A DNA stretch of 64,000 nt from Sphingomonas corticis (GTDB taxonomy: Bacteria; Pseudomonadota; Alphaproteobacteria; Sphingomonadales; Sphingomonadaceae), in the NCBI RefSeq assembly GCF_012035195.1, contig NZ_JAAVJH010000010.1, positions 53,607 through 117,606 of the forward strand, written 5' to 3'. Under the pieces are notes generated by a model that saw nothing but the letters and a program-made list of their open reading frames with translations, searched no databases and was not told where the DNA came from. This document shows positions 53,279 to 62,479 of this stretch, in pieces (position 1 is the stretch's first letter; each line of letters opens with the position of its first letter). Both the position numbers and the translations under genes were made by a program.

Positions 53279-56019
53279 GGGAAGCGGAATTCAAAGCGTG
53301 GCTTGAGGCCGAGGGGTATTCGAAGGGCACCGTCAGCACACAGTTGGCCGACGTCCGCCGCGTCGATCGCGCCTATGGCGATCTCGACAACCTGCCGCCC
53401 GGGCAGACCATCGCGGGCATCAGGCAGTCGCTGGTCTATTCCAAGGCCGATCAGCGAGCGGGGCGACCGAACCCCGCCAAATTTCCGATCGACGGCAGCC
53501 TTTACGACAGCCTTGCCAGCTATCGCGCGGCGTTAAACTTCTACCAGCGGTTTTTGGATGCCCAATCCATTGCTCGGGGCGGTTCCACGTTCGAGCTGAC
53601 CGCGCAGGACATCCTCGACGCCATCGACCGGTGCGATGCCGCCGGGTCGGTTGAGGCCTTCATCGCCAGCCAGGAAGGACTGGGCGCGCCCGCGAAATTC
53701 TGGCTGCTGCACCGGGGCAGGCGCTATCCCAGCAAGGCGATCGTCCGCGATGCGCTCGCGCATACCGGCAGCGGGTCGCTGCCTGGCGGCGCACAATGCA
53801 AGGCCGCGCTCGATGCGCTGGGCTTCGTCGTGATCGACTGGCCGGCGTTCAAGTCGCTCCGCGACACCTTCCTGGCGCGCATGAAGGGTTGCGAGAATTT
53901 CCGTCGGCAGGATGGCGATTACTGGACGATCGAACGCCGCTACAAGGACCAGATCATCGACAAGGTCCGTGCGCTCGCCGCGTCGGATGCCGACGACCGC
54001 GCGGTCGGCGAGCAGATCTATCGCGCACTGAGCGTCGACACGCAGGGGCTGCCACTCAGCTGGCGCACGCTCGACGAGGTGCAGAAGGCTGACGCACCCC
54101 TACGCGACCGCTTCTTCGAGATCGTCGCACGGCTGGCGCGCAGCGAGGATGACCCGTTGGCCACGATCTCCGATGGTGCCCGTGCGCTGGAGCAACTGAA
54201 GATCGACGGTATCGCCGGGCTGCGTCGTGGCGAGGTGCTGGCGATCACCATCAGCGTCGTCGGCACGATGCACCCGGAAGCGGCGAGCTGGTTCAAGGTC
54301 AGCCGGGTCGAAGCGATGGGCAAGACCCTCTTCGGCCGCAAGCTGTTCGCCCATCCGCAGTTCGAGCTGACCGATCTCGACGAATATCTCCAGCTGCTGC
54401 GGGCGCTATTCGCTTTGTTCGGGGAGGAGTTGGGCTGGGATCCGCTCGATCTGTTTGACGTGCAGGGCTTCGTGTGGGTGGCGTTGGAAGACAAATGGGA
54501 CGGCGCGGAGACGCCGCCGCCAGCCGCCCCAGTCGAGAAGGTCGCGCCGGAAGTGTTGCAGGACGGCCCCTATTGGTTCGTCGGCGCATCCTACGGCCGC
54601 CGCGACGATCAGGTCGAACGCTTCCTGGCCGAGGGCATTTGGGACATCGACAGTCCCAGCGATCGCAACCGCGAGCAGGTGCTGCGGATGCAGCCGGGCG
54701 AGCGGATCGCGATCAAGGCGACCTATGTCCGCAAGAACGGCCTGCCGTTCGACGGGCGTGGTCGGTCGGTGTCGGTCATGTCGATCAAGGCGATCGGCAC
54801 GATCACCGCCAACGCCGGTGACGGCGAGCGCGTGTCCGTCGACTGGCAGGCAGGGTACACCCCGCGCGAGTGGTATCACTACACCTATCAGCCGACGATC
54901 TGGGAGGTGTATCCGACCAACGAGATGGCGCAGCGGCTGATCCGCTTCGCCTTCATGGACGAGCCGCAGGATTACGACTGGTTCCTGCGCAACATGTCGC
55001 ATTGGGGCGGCTTGCCGGCCGAAGAAGCACCTGCGCCGGACCCCATGAAGCGTTCGCCGCTCAACCTGATTCTCTACGGGCCGCCGGGCACGGGCAAGAC
55101 CTATCGCACGATGGCCGAGGCGGTGCGGTTGTGCCGCGGGCTGGCCGGGAACGACCCGTTGCTGACCGACGTGGGCCGTCGGCAGGAACTGCGCAGGGCG
55201 TATGAGGAACTGAGAGTTCAGGGTCAGATCGGCTTCGTCACCTTCCACCAGAATTACGCCTATGAGGACTTCGTCGAGGGTCTGCGCCCACAACCGCTGG
55301 CGGACGGCGTTGGCTTCACGCTCAAGGCTAAGCCCGGCATCCTCCGTCAGATGGCGGAGGCGGCCGAAGCGAGCGCCGAGGAGCATGTCCTCGTCATCGA
55401 CGAAATCAATCGCGCCAACATCTCCAAGGTGTTCGGCGAGCTCATCACGCTGATCGAGCCGGACAAGCGTCTGGGCATGGATGAGGGGATGCGACTGACC
55501 TTGCCCTATAGCGAGGCGCGGTTCGGCGTCCCCGCGAACCTGCACATTATTGGCACGATGAACACTGCCGACCGCTCGATCGCGCTGCTCGACACCGCGC
55601 TGCGCCGCCGGTTCGAGTTTCGTGAGCTGATGCCGGACGCCAGCCTGCTCAAGCCGGTCGACGGCATCGACCTTGCCAGCCTACTCGCCACGATCAACGA
55701 GCGGATCGAATATCTGTTCGACCGCGAGCATCAGATCGGCCACGCCTATTTCATCCGCTGCGCGACCCGCGCCGACGTGGACGAGGTCATGCGCCACAAG
55801 GTCATCCCGCTGCTCGCCGAGTATTTTTACGAAGATTGGGCGAAGGTCGCCGCGGTGCTGGGTGACGGCGATGATGGTGAGGGTGATCGTAAGGGCAGGT
55901 TCATCGACCGCCGCCGGCTGAAAGCGCCGAAGGGTCTAGGCGGGGACGAGGACGCCGCCCCGCGCTATCGCTGGAGTGTCCGCGACAGCTTCTCCTACGA
56001 CGGCTTCGCCGCCGCGTGA
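53275..56019 (+). CDS. mcrB: McrB-type AAA+ GTPase of modification-dependent restriction
   Basis: 914 residues from GTG. The first ~110 residues look like an integrase SAM-like or DNA-binding start (FKAWLEAEGYSKGTVSTQ). The middle has a possible EVE/PUA-type reader (FVGASYGRRDDQVERFLAEG near 440). The AAA+ motor has Walker A GPPGTGKT at 602-609 and Walker B VLVIDEINRANISKVFGEL at about 705, then the McrB signature MNTADRSIALLDTALRRRF. McrB translocates DNA and activates McrC nuclease against modified DNA. GTG overlaps the previous stop. Confidence 0.92.
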   Translation: MREAEFKAWLEAEGYSKGTVSTQLADVRRVDRAYGDLDNLPPGQTIAGIRQSLVYSKADQRAGRPNPAKFPIDGSLYDSLASYRAALNFYQRFLDAQSIARGGSTFELTAQDILDAIDRCDAAGSVEAFIASQEGLGAPAKFWLLHRGRRYPSKAIVRDALAHTGSGSLPGGAQCKAALDALGFVVIDWPAFKSLRDTFLARMKGCENFRRQDGDYWTIERRYKDQIIDKVRALAASDADDRAVGEQIYRALSVDTQGLPLSWRTLDEVQKADAPLRDRFFEIVARLARSEDDPLATISDGARALEQLKIDGIAGLRRGEVLAITISVVGTMHPEAASWFKVSRVEAMGKTLFGRKLFAHPQFELTDLDEYLQLLRALFALFGEELGWDPLDLFDVQGFVWVALEDKWDGAETPPPAAPVEKVAPEVLQDGPYWFVGASYGRRDDQVERFLAEGIWDIDSPSDRNREQVLRMQPGERIAIKATYVRKNGLPFDGRGRSVSVMSIKAIGTITANAGDGERVSVDWQAGYTPREWYHYTYQPTIWEVYPTNEMAQRLIRFAFMDEPQDYDWFLRNMSHWGGLPAEEAPAPDPMKRSPLNLILYGPPGTGKTYRTMAEAVRLCRGLAGNDPLLTDVGRRQELRRAYEELRVQGQIGFVTFHQNYAYEDFVEGLRPQPLADGVGFTLKAKPGILRQMAEAAEASAEEHVLVIDEINRANISKVFGELITLIEPDKRLGMDEGMRLTLPYSEARFGVPANLHIIGTMNTADRSIALLDTALRRRFEFRELMPDASLLKPVDGIDLASLLATINERIEYLFDREHQIGHAYFIRCATRADVDEVMRHKVIPLLAEYFYEDWAKVAAVLGDGDDGEGDRKGRFIDRRRLKAPKGLGGDEDAAPRYRWSVRDSFSYDGFAAA

Positions 56020-57326
56020 TCCGCCGCACGATCCTCGAATGGGAAACCATCCGTTACGGCGAGGCGACCGACGAAATGCCGGTGATCGCCGCCGATCGGA
56101 TCGCGGCCATCGCGGCAGCCTCGTCTCTTGCCGGCCGCGGTGGTGGCGGCGTCCTCGAGCATGGTCGCAAGGGGCTGCGCGCGCGGGGCGTGGTCGGCGT
56201 CATCGCGGCGCAGGGCTGTGCGCTCGAAATCCTGCCCAAGATCGACGTGGCCGGTGGAAGCGATGCCGAGACCACGGGCAACATCCGCCAGCGGCTCGTC
56301 CACATGCTGGCCGTCGCGCTCGACCTGAAGATCGACGCGGGCCAGGTCACCGCGCTCGATTGGCAGCGCGAGACGCTGCTCGAAATCCTGATCCGCCTGT
56401 TCTCGGAAAAGCTGGTCGATGCCGTCCGGCAGGGAATGCCACGCCGCTATGTCGAACATGCCGACGACCTGCCGGCGCTGCGCGGTCGGTTGAACGTGAC
56501 GCGACAGTTCACCGCGCTGGCGGTCGAGCCGTCTCGGCTGGCGTGCCGGTTCGACGCGCTGACCTCGGACATTGCCCTGAACCGGATCATGAAGGCGGCG
56601 GTCACCCACCTGTCGCGGATTGCGCGCACGACAGACAACCAGCGGCGGTTGCGGGAGCTGGCGTTCACCTATGCCGATATCGCCGACCTGCCAATCTCGG
56701 CATTGCGGTGGGACGATGTCACGCTGGATCGCACCAACGCCCGCTGGCGCGAGCTACTTAATCTCGCGCGCCTGCTGCTCGGCGAGCGCTTCCAGACCAC
56801 CTCGGCCGGCGGCAGCGACGGCTTCTCGCTGCTGTTCGAGATGAACACGCTGTTCGAGGAGTATGTCGCCCGGATGCTCAAACGCGCGCTGGCCGACAGC
56901 GACCTGCGTGTCGTCAGCCAGGGCGGCCGGCTCTACTGCCTCGAGACCGACGACCGGCGGGGTCTGTTCCAGACGCGACCGGACATCCTCATCAAGCGCG
57001 GCGACGCCGTCGTGCAGGTCATCGACACCAAGTGGAAACGCATCGCTGCGCGGATCGACGATCCCAAGCAGGGCGTGTCGCAGGCCGATGTCTATCAGAT
57101 GATGGCCTATGGCCGATTATACGACTGCGATCAGCTCACGCTGCTGTATCCTCATCACCCCAGTCTCAGTCAGGAGGAGGGGCTCCAGGATACGTCTCGT
57201 GTCACCGGCTCCAACAGTTTCCTCAGCACCGTGACCATAGACATAGCAATCGACGTACGAATCCGTGATCGACTGTGGGCGATGACAAAGGCGGCGGGAA
57301 TAGCAGTCCCGGCGATCACCGAGTGA
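56016..57326 (+). CDS. mcrC: McrC-type nuclease subunit
   Basis: 436 residues from a GTG overlapping mcrB. LRGRLNVTRQFTALAVEPSRLACRFDALTSDIALNRIMKAA (in parts, residues 148-190) is the McrC core. The C-terminal nuclease has TRPDILIKRGDAVVQVIDTKWKR near 330, the PD-(D/E)XK motif. It pairs with McrB to cut modified DNA. Convergent with kfrA 25 bp beyond. Confidence 0.92.
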   Translation: MIRRTILEWETIRYGEATDEMPVIAADRIAAIAAASSLAGRGGGGVLEHGRKGLRARGVVGVIAAQGCALEILPKIDVAGGSDAETTGNIRQRLVHMLAVALDLKIDAGQVTALDWQRETLLEILIRLFSEKLVDAVRQGMPRRYVEHADDLPALRGRLNVTRQFTALAVEPSRLACRFDALTSDIALNRIMKAAVTHLSRIARTTDNQRRLRELAFTYADIADLPISALRWDDVTLDRTNARWRELLNLARLLLGERFQTTSAGGSDGFSLLFEMNTLFEEYVARMLKRALADSDLRVVSQGGRLYCLETDDRRGLFQTRPDILIKRGDAVVQVIDTKWKRIAARIDDPKQGVSQADVYQMMAYGRLYDCDQLTLLYPHHPSLSQEEGLQDTSRVTGSNSFLSTVTIDIAIDVRIRDRLWAMTKAAGIAVPAITE

Positions 57327-57351
57327 TCGCCGGGCAGTGTCGCTAAACCAT

Positions 57352-58101
57352 CTACTTCTGACCGACTCCGTTGAGGTCTCGGCTACTCAAGCCAGATCCG
57401 CGGGAGGCCGGATGATGACCAAGCAAATCGGGGTGCTGGTCGGCGACCGGGTTGGAAACGCTGGTCATCGGCCTGCTCGCAGGTCTGTCCTTCTCCCGCT
57501 CCGGCCGTTTTGCGGTGTTCTCCGATACGGCGCTGGCGATCAGTCCAGCCAGCTGACGCATGGTGTCAGGATCGCCAAACGAGTTCTTGGTGTCCTGAAG
57601 CGCCAACAGGCGTCCCTCCATTGTCTCGGCCCTGCGTGCCTGGTTTGCGGCGTCCGAGCGTGCCGCCGCCAGTTCCGCGTTGAGCTGCTCGATCTGCCGG
57701 CCGGCCGCTTCCAGCGCAGCATCGCGTTCGTCGACCATCGTCAGCAGGTCATTCCGATCACCCCGCAGGCTGTCGATCTCATCCTGCAGGTCGCGCGTCC
57801 GAAACCCGGCCACGTAGGTCGCCTCGGCCGAGATTTCGGTGCCGACGGCGACCAGCACGGTTTCGAGCATCTCGCGATGCTTGTCCTGCACGACGAACGG
57901 CGGAAGGTGCGCTTGCACGCGCCGCCGCTGCTTCCATTCGTCGAAGAGGCGATAGAAGGTTGGGTTGGCCTTCTTGCGTCCCATGCGCGTCGCGATCATG
58001 TTGGCGTTGACCTTCTTGAGGTCTCCACCCTTCTCAAGCAGAACTTCGTCTGCGGATTTATCGAACTCTTCTTGTTCGACCCATTCGTCCTTCGTTGCCA
58101 T
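57352..58101 (-). CDS. KfrA-type DNA-binding protein
   Basis: 249 residues from ATG 58101. An N-terminal KfrA DNA-binding helix bundle (residues ~10-90: FDKSADEVLLEKGGDLKKVNANMIATRMGR, in parts, then NPTFYRLFDEWKQRRR) precedes a coiled coil (about 110-185, IDSLRGDRNDLLTMVDERDAALEAAGRQIEQL). KfrA is best known from plasmids as a repressor and nucleoid-like protein; such proteins also occur in defence islands. Five repeats just upstream look like its operator. Confidence 0.85.
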   Translation of the reverse strand: MATKDEWVEQEEFDKSADEVLLEKGGDLKKVNANMIATRMGRKKANPTFYRLFDEWKQRRRVQAHLPPFVVQDKHREMLETVLVAVGTEISAEATYVAGFRTRDLQDEIDSLRGDRNDLLTMVDERDAALEAAGRQIEQLNAELAAARSDAANQARRAETMEGRLLALQDTKNSFGDPDTMRQLAGLIASAVSENTAKRPEREKDRPASRPMTSVSNPVADQHPDLLGHHPASRGSGLSSRDLNGVGQK

Positions 58102-58128
58102 CGAAGCCTCTTTCGGCTCGCCTGCAGG

Positions 58129-58169
58129 TTCGCACCTTTCGCATCTTCGCAGCCTTCTCAGGTTTCTCA
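58129..58169 (-). promoter_or_regulatory. Five-unit repeated operator upstream of kfrA
   Basis: TTCGCA at 58129, 58138, 58146 and TTCTCA at 58155, 58164 (plus strand), spacing 9, 8, 9, 9 bp. The array lies 28-68 bp before the kfrA ATG (minus strand), where its promoter would be. KfrA proteins bind repeated sites in their own promoter. Confidence 0.55.
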
Positions 58170-58247
58170 GGCTGCGGCGTCCCCGCGGGCGCAATTACTA
58201 TTGGCCGCGCCGGCTAGGCACGGCAGAGCTTGCGCGATCGGTGAATA

Positions 58248-58559
58248 CTACGGGGCTGCCCAGCGGGAAGGCGGCGCTACCAAGGCTCGTTCGAAGGTGG
58301 ATGTCCCTATGTCGCGTCGGCGGAAAAAGGCGGCACCTGGGTACAATGCCCGCAAAAGCGCTGCGATAAAGAACATCACGGTTGAGATGAGATGCCGGGC
58401 GGTGAGCGACCCGTGGCGCCTATCGACGATGAAGACGAGCGCATCGCTGATCGCTCGCAGAACCTTGCCGAGCATAAACAGCAGGTCGTTCGAGAGCGCG
58501 CGCCGAACATTCGCCGCAGTGGCGCTTGAGGTGTTCGGGACAGGCGGAACGGGGTTCAT
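58248..58559 (-). CDS. Possible small membrane protein
   Basis: 103 residues with one hydrophobic helix (HLISTVMFFIAALLRALYPGAAFF in parts). No family, no clear ribosome binding site. It sits in the 552-bp stretch between kfrA and the SNF2 helicase gene; apart from it and the repeats the stretch holds nothing recognisable. Confidence 0.3.
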   Translation of the reverse strand: MNPVPPVPNTSSATAANVRRALSNDLLFMLGKVLRAISDALVFIVDRRHGSLTARHLISTVMFFIAALLRALYPGAAFFRRRDIGTSTFERALVAPPSRWAAP

Positions 58560-58653
58560 GTCGCTATTGTATGACGAGAGGGTCGTCGTGGCGAGGTGAA
58601 ACAGAAAATGGCGCCGCTTTGAAAGCGTTGCTCGTTGAGGTTGCAGGCATTCT

Positions 58654-61521
58654 ATGGTTATTTCGCAATCAGAGGGGAAGCATTTGGTCGCGTATCTTCC
58701 GGTGCAGGGGCGCTATCACGCGCACCGGCTTACCATCGCCGGCAATGGCGAGGACGCCTTCACGCAGTCGTTGACGTCGGCGCGGGTCGAGATGAATCCG
58801 CATCAGGTCGACGCGGCGCTGTTCGCGCTGAAGTCGCCGTTCGCCAAGGGCGTGTTGCTCGCCGACGAGGTCGGGCTAGGTAAGACGATCGAAGCGGGAC
58901 TCGTGATGTCGCAGCGCTGGGCCGAGCGGCGCCGGCGCGTGCTGCTTGTTGTCCCCGCGTCGCTGCGCAAGCAGTGGCAGCAGGAGCTGTTCGAAAAGTT
59001 CTCGATCCGCGCCGTGATTCTCGATGCCAAGACCTATGGCGACCAGCGGCGCTCGGGCACCGCGCGGCCGTTCGAGGCCAAGGACGCCGTTGTCATCGTC
59101 AGCTACGAGTTCGCCGCCCGCAAGGCGGACGACGTCCGCGCCGTCGCCTGGGACCTGGTCGTATTCGACGAAGCCCACCGGCTTCGCAACGTCCACAAGA
59201 AGGGCGCGAAGCGGGCCAAGGTGCTGAAGGAGGCGGTCGACGGTCGCTTCAAGATCTTGCTGACCGCGACGCCGCTGCAGAACTCGCTGACGGAGCTTTA
59301 CGGCATCGTGTCGATGATCGACGAGATGCACTTCGGCGGCGAGAACGCCTTCAAGGCGCAATATATGGGGGCCAACGCCACGCCGGCCTCGCAGGAAATT
59401 CTGCGGGAGCGGTTGAAGACCATATGCCATCGGACGCTGCGTCGTCAGGTGCAGGAGGCGGGCCACATCAACTTCCGTCAACGCCACGCCGTCACCTTCC
59501 AGTTCGAACCCCATGACGTAGAAACGGACCTGTACGAGCAGCTATCCGCATACCTGCAGGATCCGGACACCATCGCCTATGGCAGCCGCACCAATGCACT
59601 GGTGATCCTGCAGGCCCGTAAGAGCCTGGGCTCGTCGACTGCCGCCGTCGCCGGCTATCTAGACACGCTGCTCGAACGGCTGCGGCGCAAGGAGCGCGCC
59701 TCGGCCGAGATGACCGACGACTTCGAGGACAGCTTCGATGAGGAAAAGGAGTCGCTGGATGACGAGGACGGCGAAACCGAGGAGCCGATCGATCCGGTCA
59801 AGCTCGCCGCCGAGATCGCCCACGTCGAGGCGATGCGCGACATCGCGCGCGGCATCGGCGTCAACGGCAAGGGCGAGAAACTGATCGCCAACCTTCCCGC
59901 CGTATTGGACGAGATCGAGGGAAAGGGTGGACAGCGCAAGGCGGTGATCTTCACCGAATCGGTGCGAACCCAGCACTACATCAACCAGTTGCTCGCCGAG
60001 AACGGCTATGCCGGCCGAATGGTGTTGATGAACGGGTCGAACAACGACCCTGAAAGTCGTGCCATCTATGAAGCATGGAAGGCGAAGCACGCCGGCACCG
60101 ACCGCATATCGGGGTCGAAGACCGCGGATATGAAGGCGGCCATCGTCGAGGCGTTCCGGGGCGACGACAAGACCATTCTCATCGCCACGGAAAGCGGCGC
60201 CGAGGGCATCAACCTCCAATTCTGCTCGTTGCTGATCAACTACGACCTACCGTGGAACCCGCAGCGCGTCGAGCAGCGGATCGGTCGCTGCCATCGTTAC
60301 GGTCAGCTGGTCGACGTCACCGTCGTCAACATGCTAAACCTCAAGAACCGCGCCGAGGCGCGCATTCACGAGCTTCTCGAACAGAAGCTGCACCTGTTCG
60401 AAGGCGTGTTCGGCGCGTCCGACGAAGTGCTCGGTATCCTGACCGATGGCATCGATTTCGAGCGCGAGGTGCTACGGATCGTACAATCCTGTCGCAGCGC
60501 CGAAGAGGCCGACGCCGAGTTCGATATCCTGACCGCCCGCATCCAGGACAGCATCGATGCCGATATGGAGGCTGCCCGCGCCAAGGTGCTGGAAAGCATG
60601 GACAGCGATGTCGTCGCCAAGCTGCATCGACGAGAGCAAGCGCTGGCCGAAATCCTGCCTGAGTTCCAGCAGCGCCTGCTGATGGTGGCGCAGGCCGAGC
60701 TGCCGGAAGCGCGCTTCCCCACGCCGGACGCGATCTGGTTCGATTACGACGGACAGCGTTGGACGACGCGCTGGCCGATGGCGGACGAGCAGGGCTGGCA
60801 GTTCTTCCGCGTCGGCGAGGCGTTGGGGCATGAGATCGTGGAGCGAGCGAAGGCTCGCATCGAGGACGGCGTCGAGGCGGTGGTGTTCGATCCGGCGGCG
60901 TATCCCTATCCGGGTCAGCTCGGCGGCGTCGTTGACTTGGCCGGGCGGTCCGGCTGGCTGCGTGCGTTCAAGGCGGTCATGCCGGTGCCGGATGCCGAGC
61001 GCGAGGAGGTGCTGATCGTCGCTGAAACTGACCAGGGTGAGGTGATCGCTGCGGGCGTCACCGACAAAATGATGATGGCGCCTGCGCGGAGTCTGGGACC
61101 GGCGGACGTCGTGCCCCCCTCGGATCGGCTCGACGCTCTGCGCGAGGTCGAGTTCTCCGCATTTTCTGAGCGCGTGACGACAGAGAACTATGCCTGGCTG
61201 CTCGAGAAGGAAGAGCAGCTTGGCCGCTACGCGCGGGACCGCGAGATCGAGATCGAGGCGCAGGTCGCCGTACTAGACGCCGAGATCAAGGACCTCGAGC
61301 GAGCCAAGCGCGCGCCTGGCCTCGGCATGGAGGAGAAGCTCAATCGGATGCGCGACATCCGCAAGAAGGAGACAGCGCGAGACGCCCTGAAGATGTCGCA
61401 GTTCGAGACCAAGCAGCAGGTCAACGCCGACATCAACCGCGCCCTCGACGACCTTGCGGCGATGCTCGACCAGAAGCCGCGGATCGAGGAGCTGTTCACG
61501 CTGCGCTGGACGGTGGCCTGA
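58654..61521 (+). CDS. SNF2/RapA-like DEAD/DEAH helicase
   Basis: 955 residues. Helicase motifs: Walker A DEVGLGKT at 71-78, VVPASLRKQW, DEAH at 172-175, TATPLQN near 207, then motif V/VI SGAEGINLQFCSLLINYDL and QRVEQRIGRCHRYGQ around 520-555. A C-terminal charged coiled-coil part follows. An acidic linker (about 352-385) splits the two lobes. It resembles the helicases of DISARM (DrmD-like) and related defence modules. It lies 3 bp before the next gene. Confidence 0.9.
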   Translation: MVISQSEGKHLVAYLPVQGRYHAHRLTIAGNGEDAFTQSLTSARVEMNPHQVDAALFALKSPFAKGVLLADEVGLGKTIEAGLVMSQRWAERRRRVLLVVPASLRKQWQQELFEKFSIRAVILDAKTYGDQRRSGTARPFEAKDAVVIVSYEFAARKADDVRAVAWDLVVFDEAHRLRNVHKKGAKRAKVLKEAVDGRFKILLTATPLQNSLTELYGIVSMIDEMHFGGENAFKAQYMGANATPASQEILRERLKTICHRTLRRQVQEAGHINFRQRHAVTFQFEPHDVETDLYEQLSAYLQDPDTIAYGSRTNALVILQARKSLGSSTAAVAGYLDTLLERLRRKERASAEMTDDFEDSFDEEKESLDDEDGETEEPIDPVKLAAEIAHVEAMRDIARGIGVNGKGEKLIANLPAVLDEIEGKGGQRKAVIFTESVRTQHYINQLLAENGYAGRMVLMNGSNNDPESRAIYEAWKAKHAGTDRISGSKTADMKAAIVEAFRGDDKTILIATESGAEGINLQFCSLLINYDLPWNPQRVEQRIGRCHRYGQLVDVTVVNMLNLKNRAEARIHELLEQKLHLFEGVFGASDEVLGILTDGIDFEREVLRIVQSCRSAEEADAEFDILTARIQDSIDADMEAARAKVLESMDSDVVAKLHRREQALAEILPEFQQRLLMVAQAELPEARFPTPDAIWFDYDGQRWTTRWPMADEQGWQFFRVGEALGHEIVERAKARIEDGVEAVVFDPAAYPYPGQLGGVVDLAGRSGWLRAFKAVMPVPDAEREEVLIVAETDQGEVIAAGVTDKMMMAPARSLGPADVVPPSDRLDALREVEFSAFSERVTTENYAWLLEKEEQLGRYARDREIEIEAQVAVLDAEIKDLERAKRAPGLGMEEKLNRMRDIRKKETARDALKMSQFETKQQVNADINRALDDLAAMLDQKPRIEELFTLRWTVA

Positions 61522-61524
61522 CCG

Positions 61525-62361
61525 ATGCTCGACGGGTTCGGACAGGCACCGGTCTGCATCGAACTCGATCTCGACAGCTATGACGGGCCGTGGACCCACG
61601 TCGAACGGTTCCGCAACCGCCGTGGTTGGCTGATGGTGGCAAGCGCGGTCATGACCGCGCCGGACGGGCAACACGAGTTCGGCATGGTCGTCGGTTGCGA
61701 CGAATGGGGTGAGGCCATCCCCGCATGGCAGGCGGGGCATCTGCTGGAATGCGCATGCTCGCTGCCGCAGCCTTGCGACGAGTACGCGCCGTCTGTGCTG
61801 GAGGCGATCGCGCAGCGCGAGGCGCGCGAGGTGAAACTGCGCTGGCTGCGCGAGAACAATCGGGAACTGCTCATGCTTGCGCAAGCGGTGGAAGCGGCGG
61901 TCGCCGCCGAGGAGCACCGGACCAGCGACCTGATCGACCGGACGCTGGCCAATGTCGATGACCTGCGTCGTCGGCGGCGCTCGCCGCTCCTGAAGGCGGA
62001 CAATCGCGTCGCCATCGACGAGGCGATCGCCTCGCTCGAGATTGGTGTCGAGGCGGCGCTGCACAACCTGGAGGCTGAGCGCGGGCGTATCCGGGCACAA
62101 GCGGAGGACAAGGAGCGCCAGCTGCTGCAACACGCGGCTGTGAGCGTCGAGATTGAACCCGCCTATGTGGTGAGCTGGCACGACGGAGCGCCAGCCTGTA
62201 TCGGCGCCCCCGACCAAACGGCCGACTTCGACTGGCGCCCGCCGCGTGTTGAGTTCACCTATGAGGCGGCACGACGGAACGCGTGGTGGCGTGACCGCGC
62301 CGAGGGGAAAATTGATCACAGCGCCGCTGCGCGCGGCATGGCAGGACGTGCAAGACGTTGA
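61525..62361 (+). CDS. Coiled-coil hypothetical protein between helicase and methylase
   Basis: 278 residues, no family recognised. Residues ~90-210 are a long charged helix region (EAIAQREAREVKLRWLRENN, IDRTLANVDDLRRRRR, LEAERGRIRAQAEDKERQLL). The start has CSLPQPCDEY with two cysteines. Directly after the helicase stop, so it is probably a partner of the helicase and methylase. Confidence 0.7.
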   Translation: MLDGFGQAPVCIELDLDSYDGPWTHVERFRNRRGWLMVASAVMTAPDGQHEFGMVVGCDEWGEAIPAWQAGHLLECACSLPQPCDEYAPSVLEAIAQREAREVKLRWLRENNRELLMLAQAVEAAVAAEEHRTSDLIDRTLANVDDLRRRRRSPLLKADNRVAIDEAIASLEIGVEAALHNLEAERGRIRAQAEDKERQLLQHAAVSVEIEPAYVVSWHDGAPACIGAPDQTADFDWRPPRVEFTYEAARRNAWWRDRAEGKIDHSAAARGMAGRARR

Positions 62362-62479
62362 GCGAGCGCCCGCAGGACGTTAGCATATTCGCAAGACGCC
62401 GCGCCGTCGCACGGCGACCCGTCAAATGACCTTGCCGGCCCCGGCAAACCGATCCTGCCCAGCCGGAGAACGAGATACC

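Noticed and set aside
57965..58599. Plus-strand frames across kfrA and its upstream repeats
   Set aside because: They are antisense to kfrA and run through its operator repeats; no domain is recognisable.
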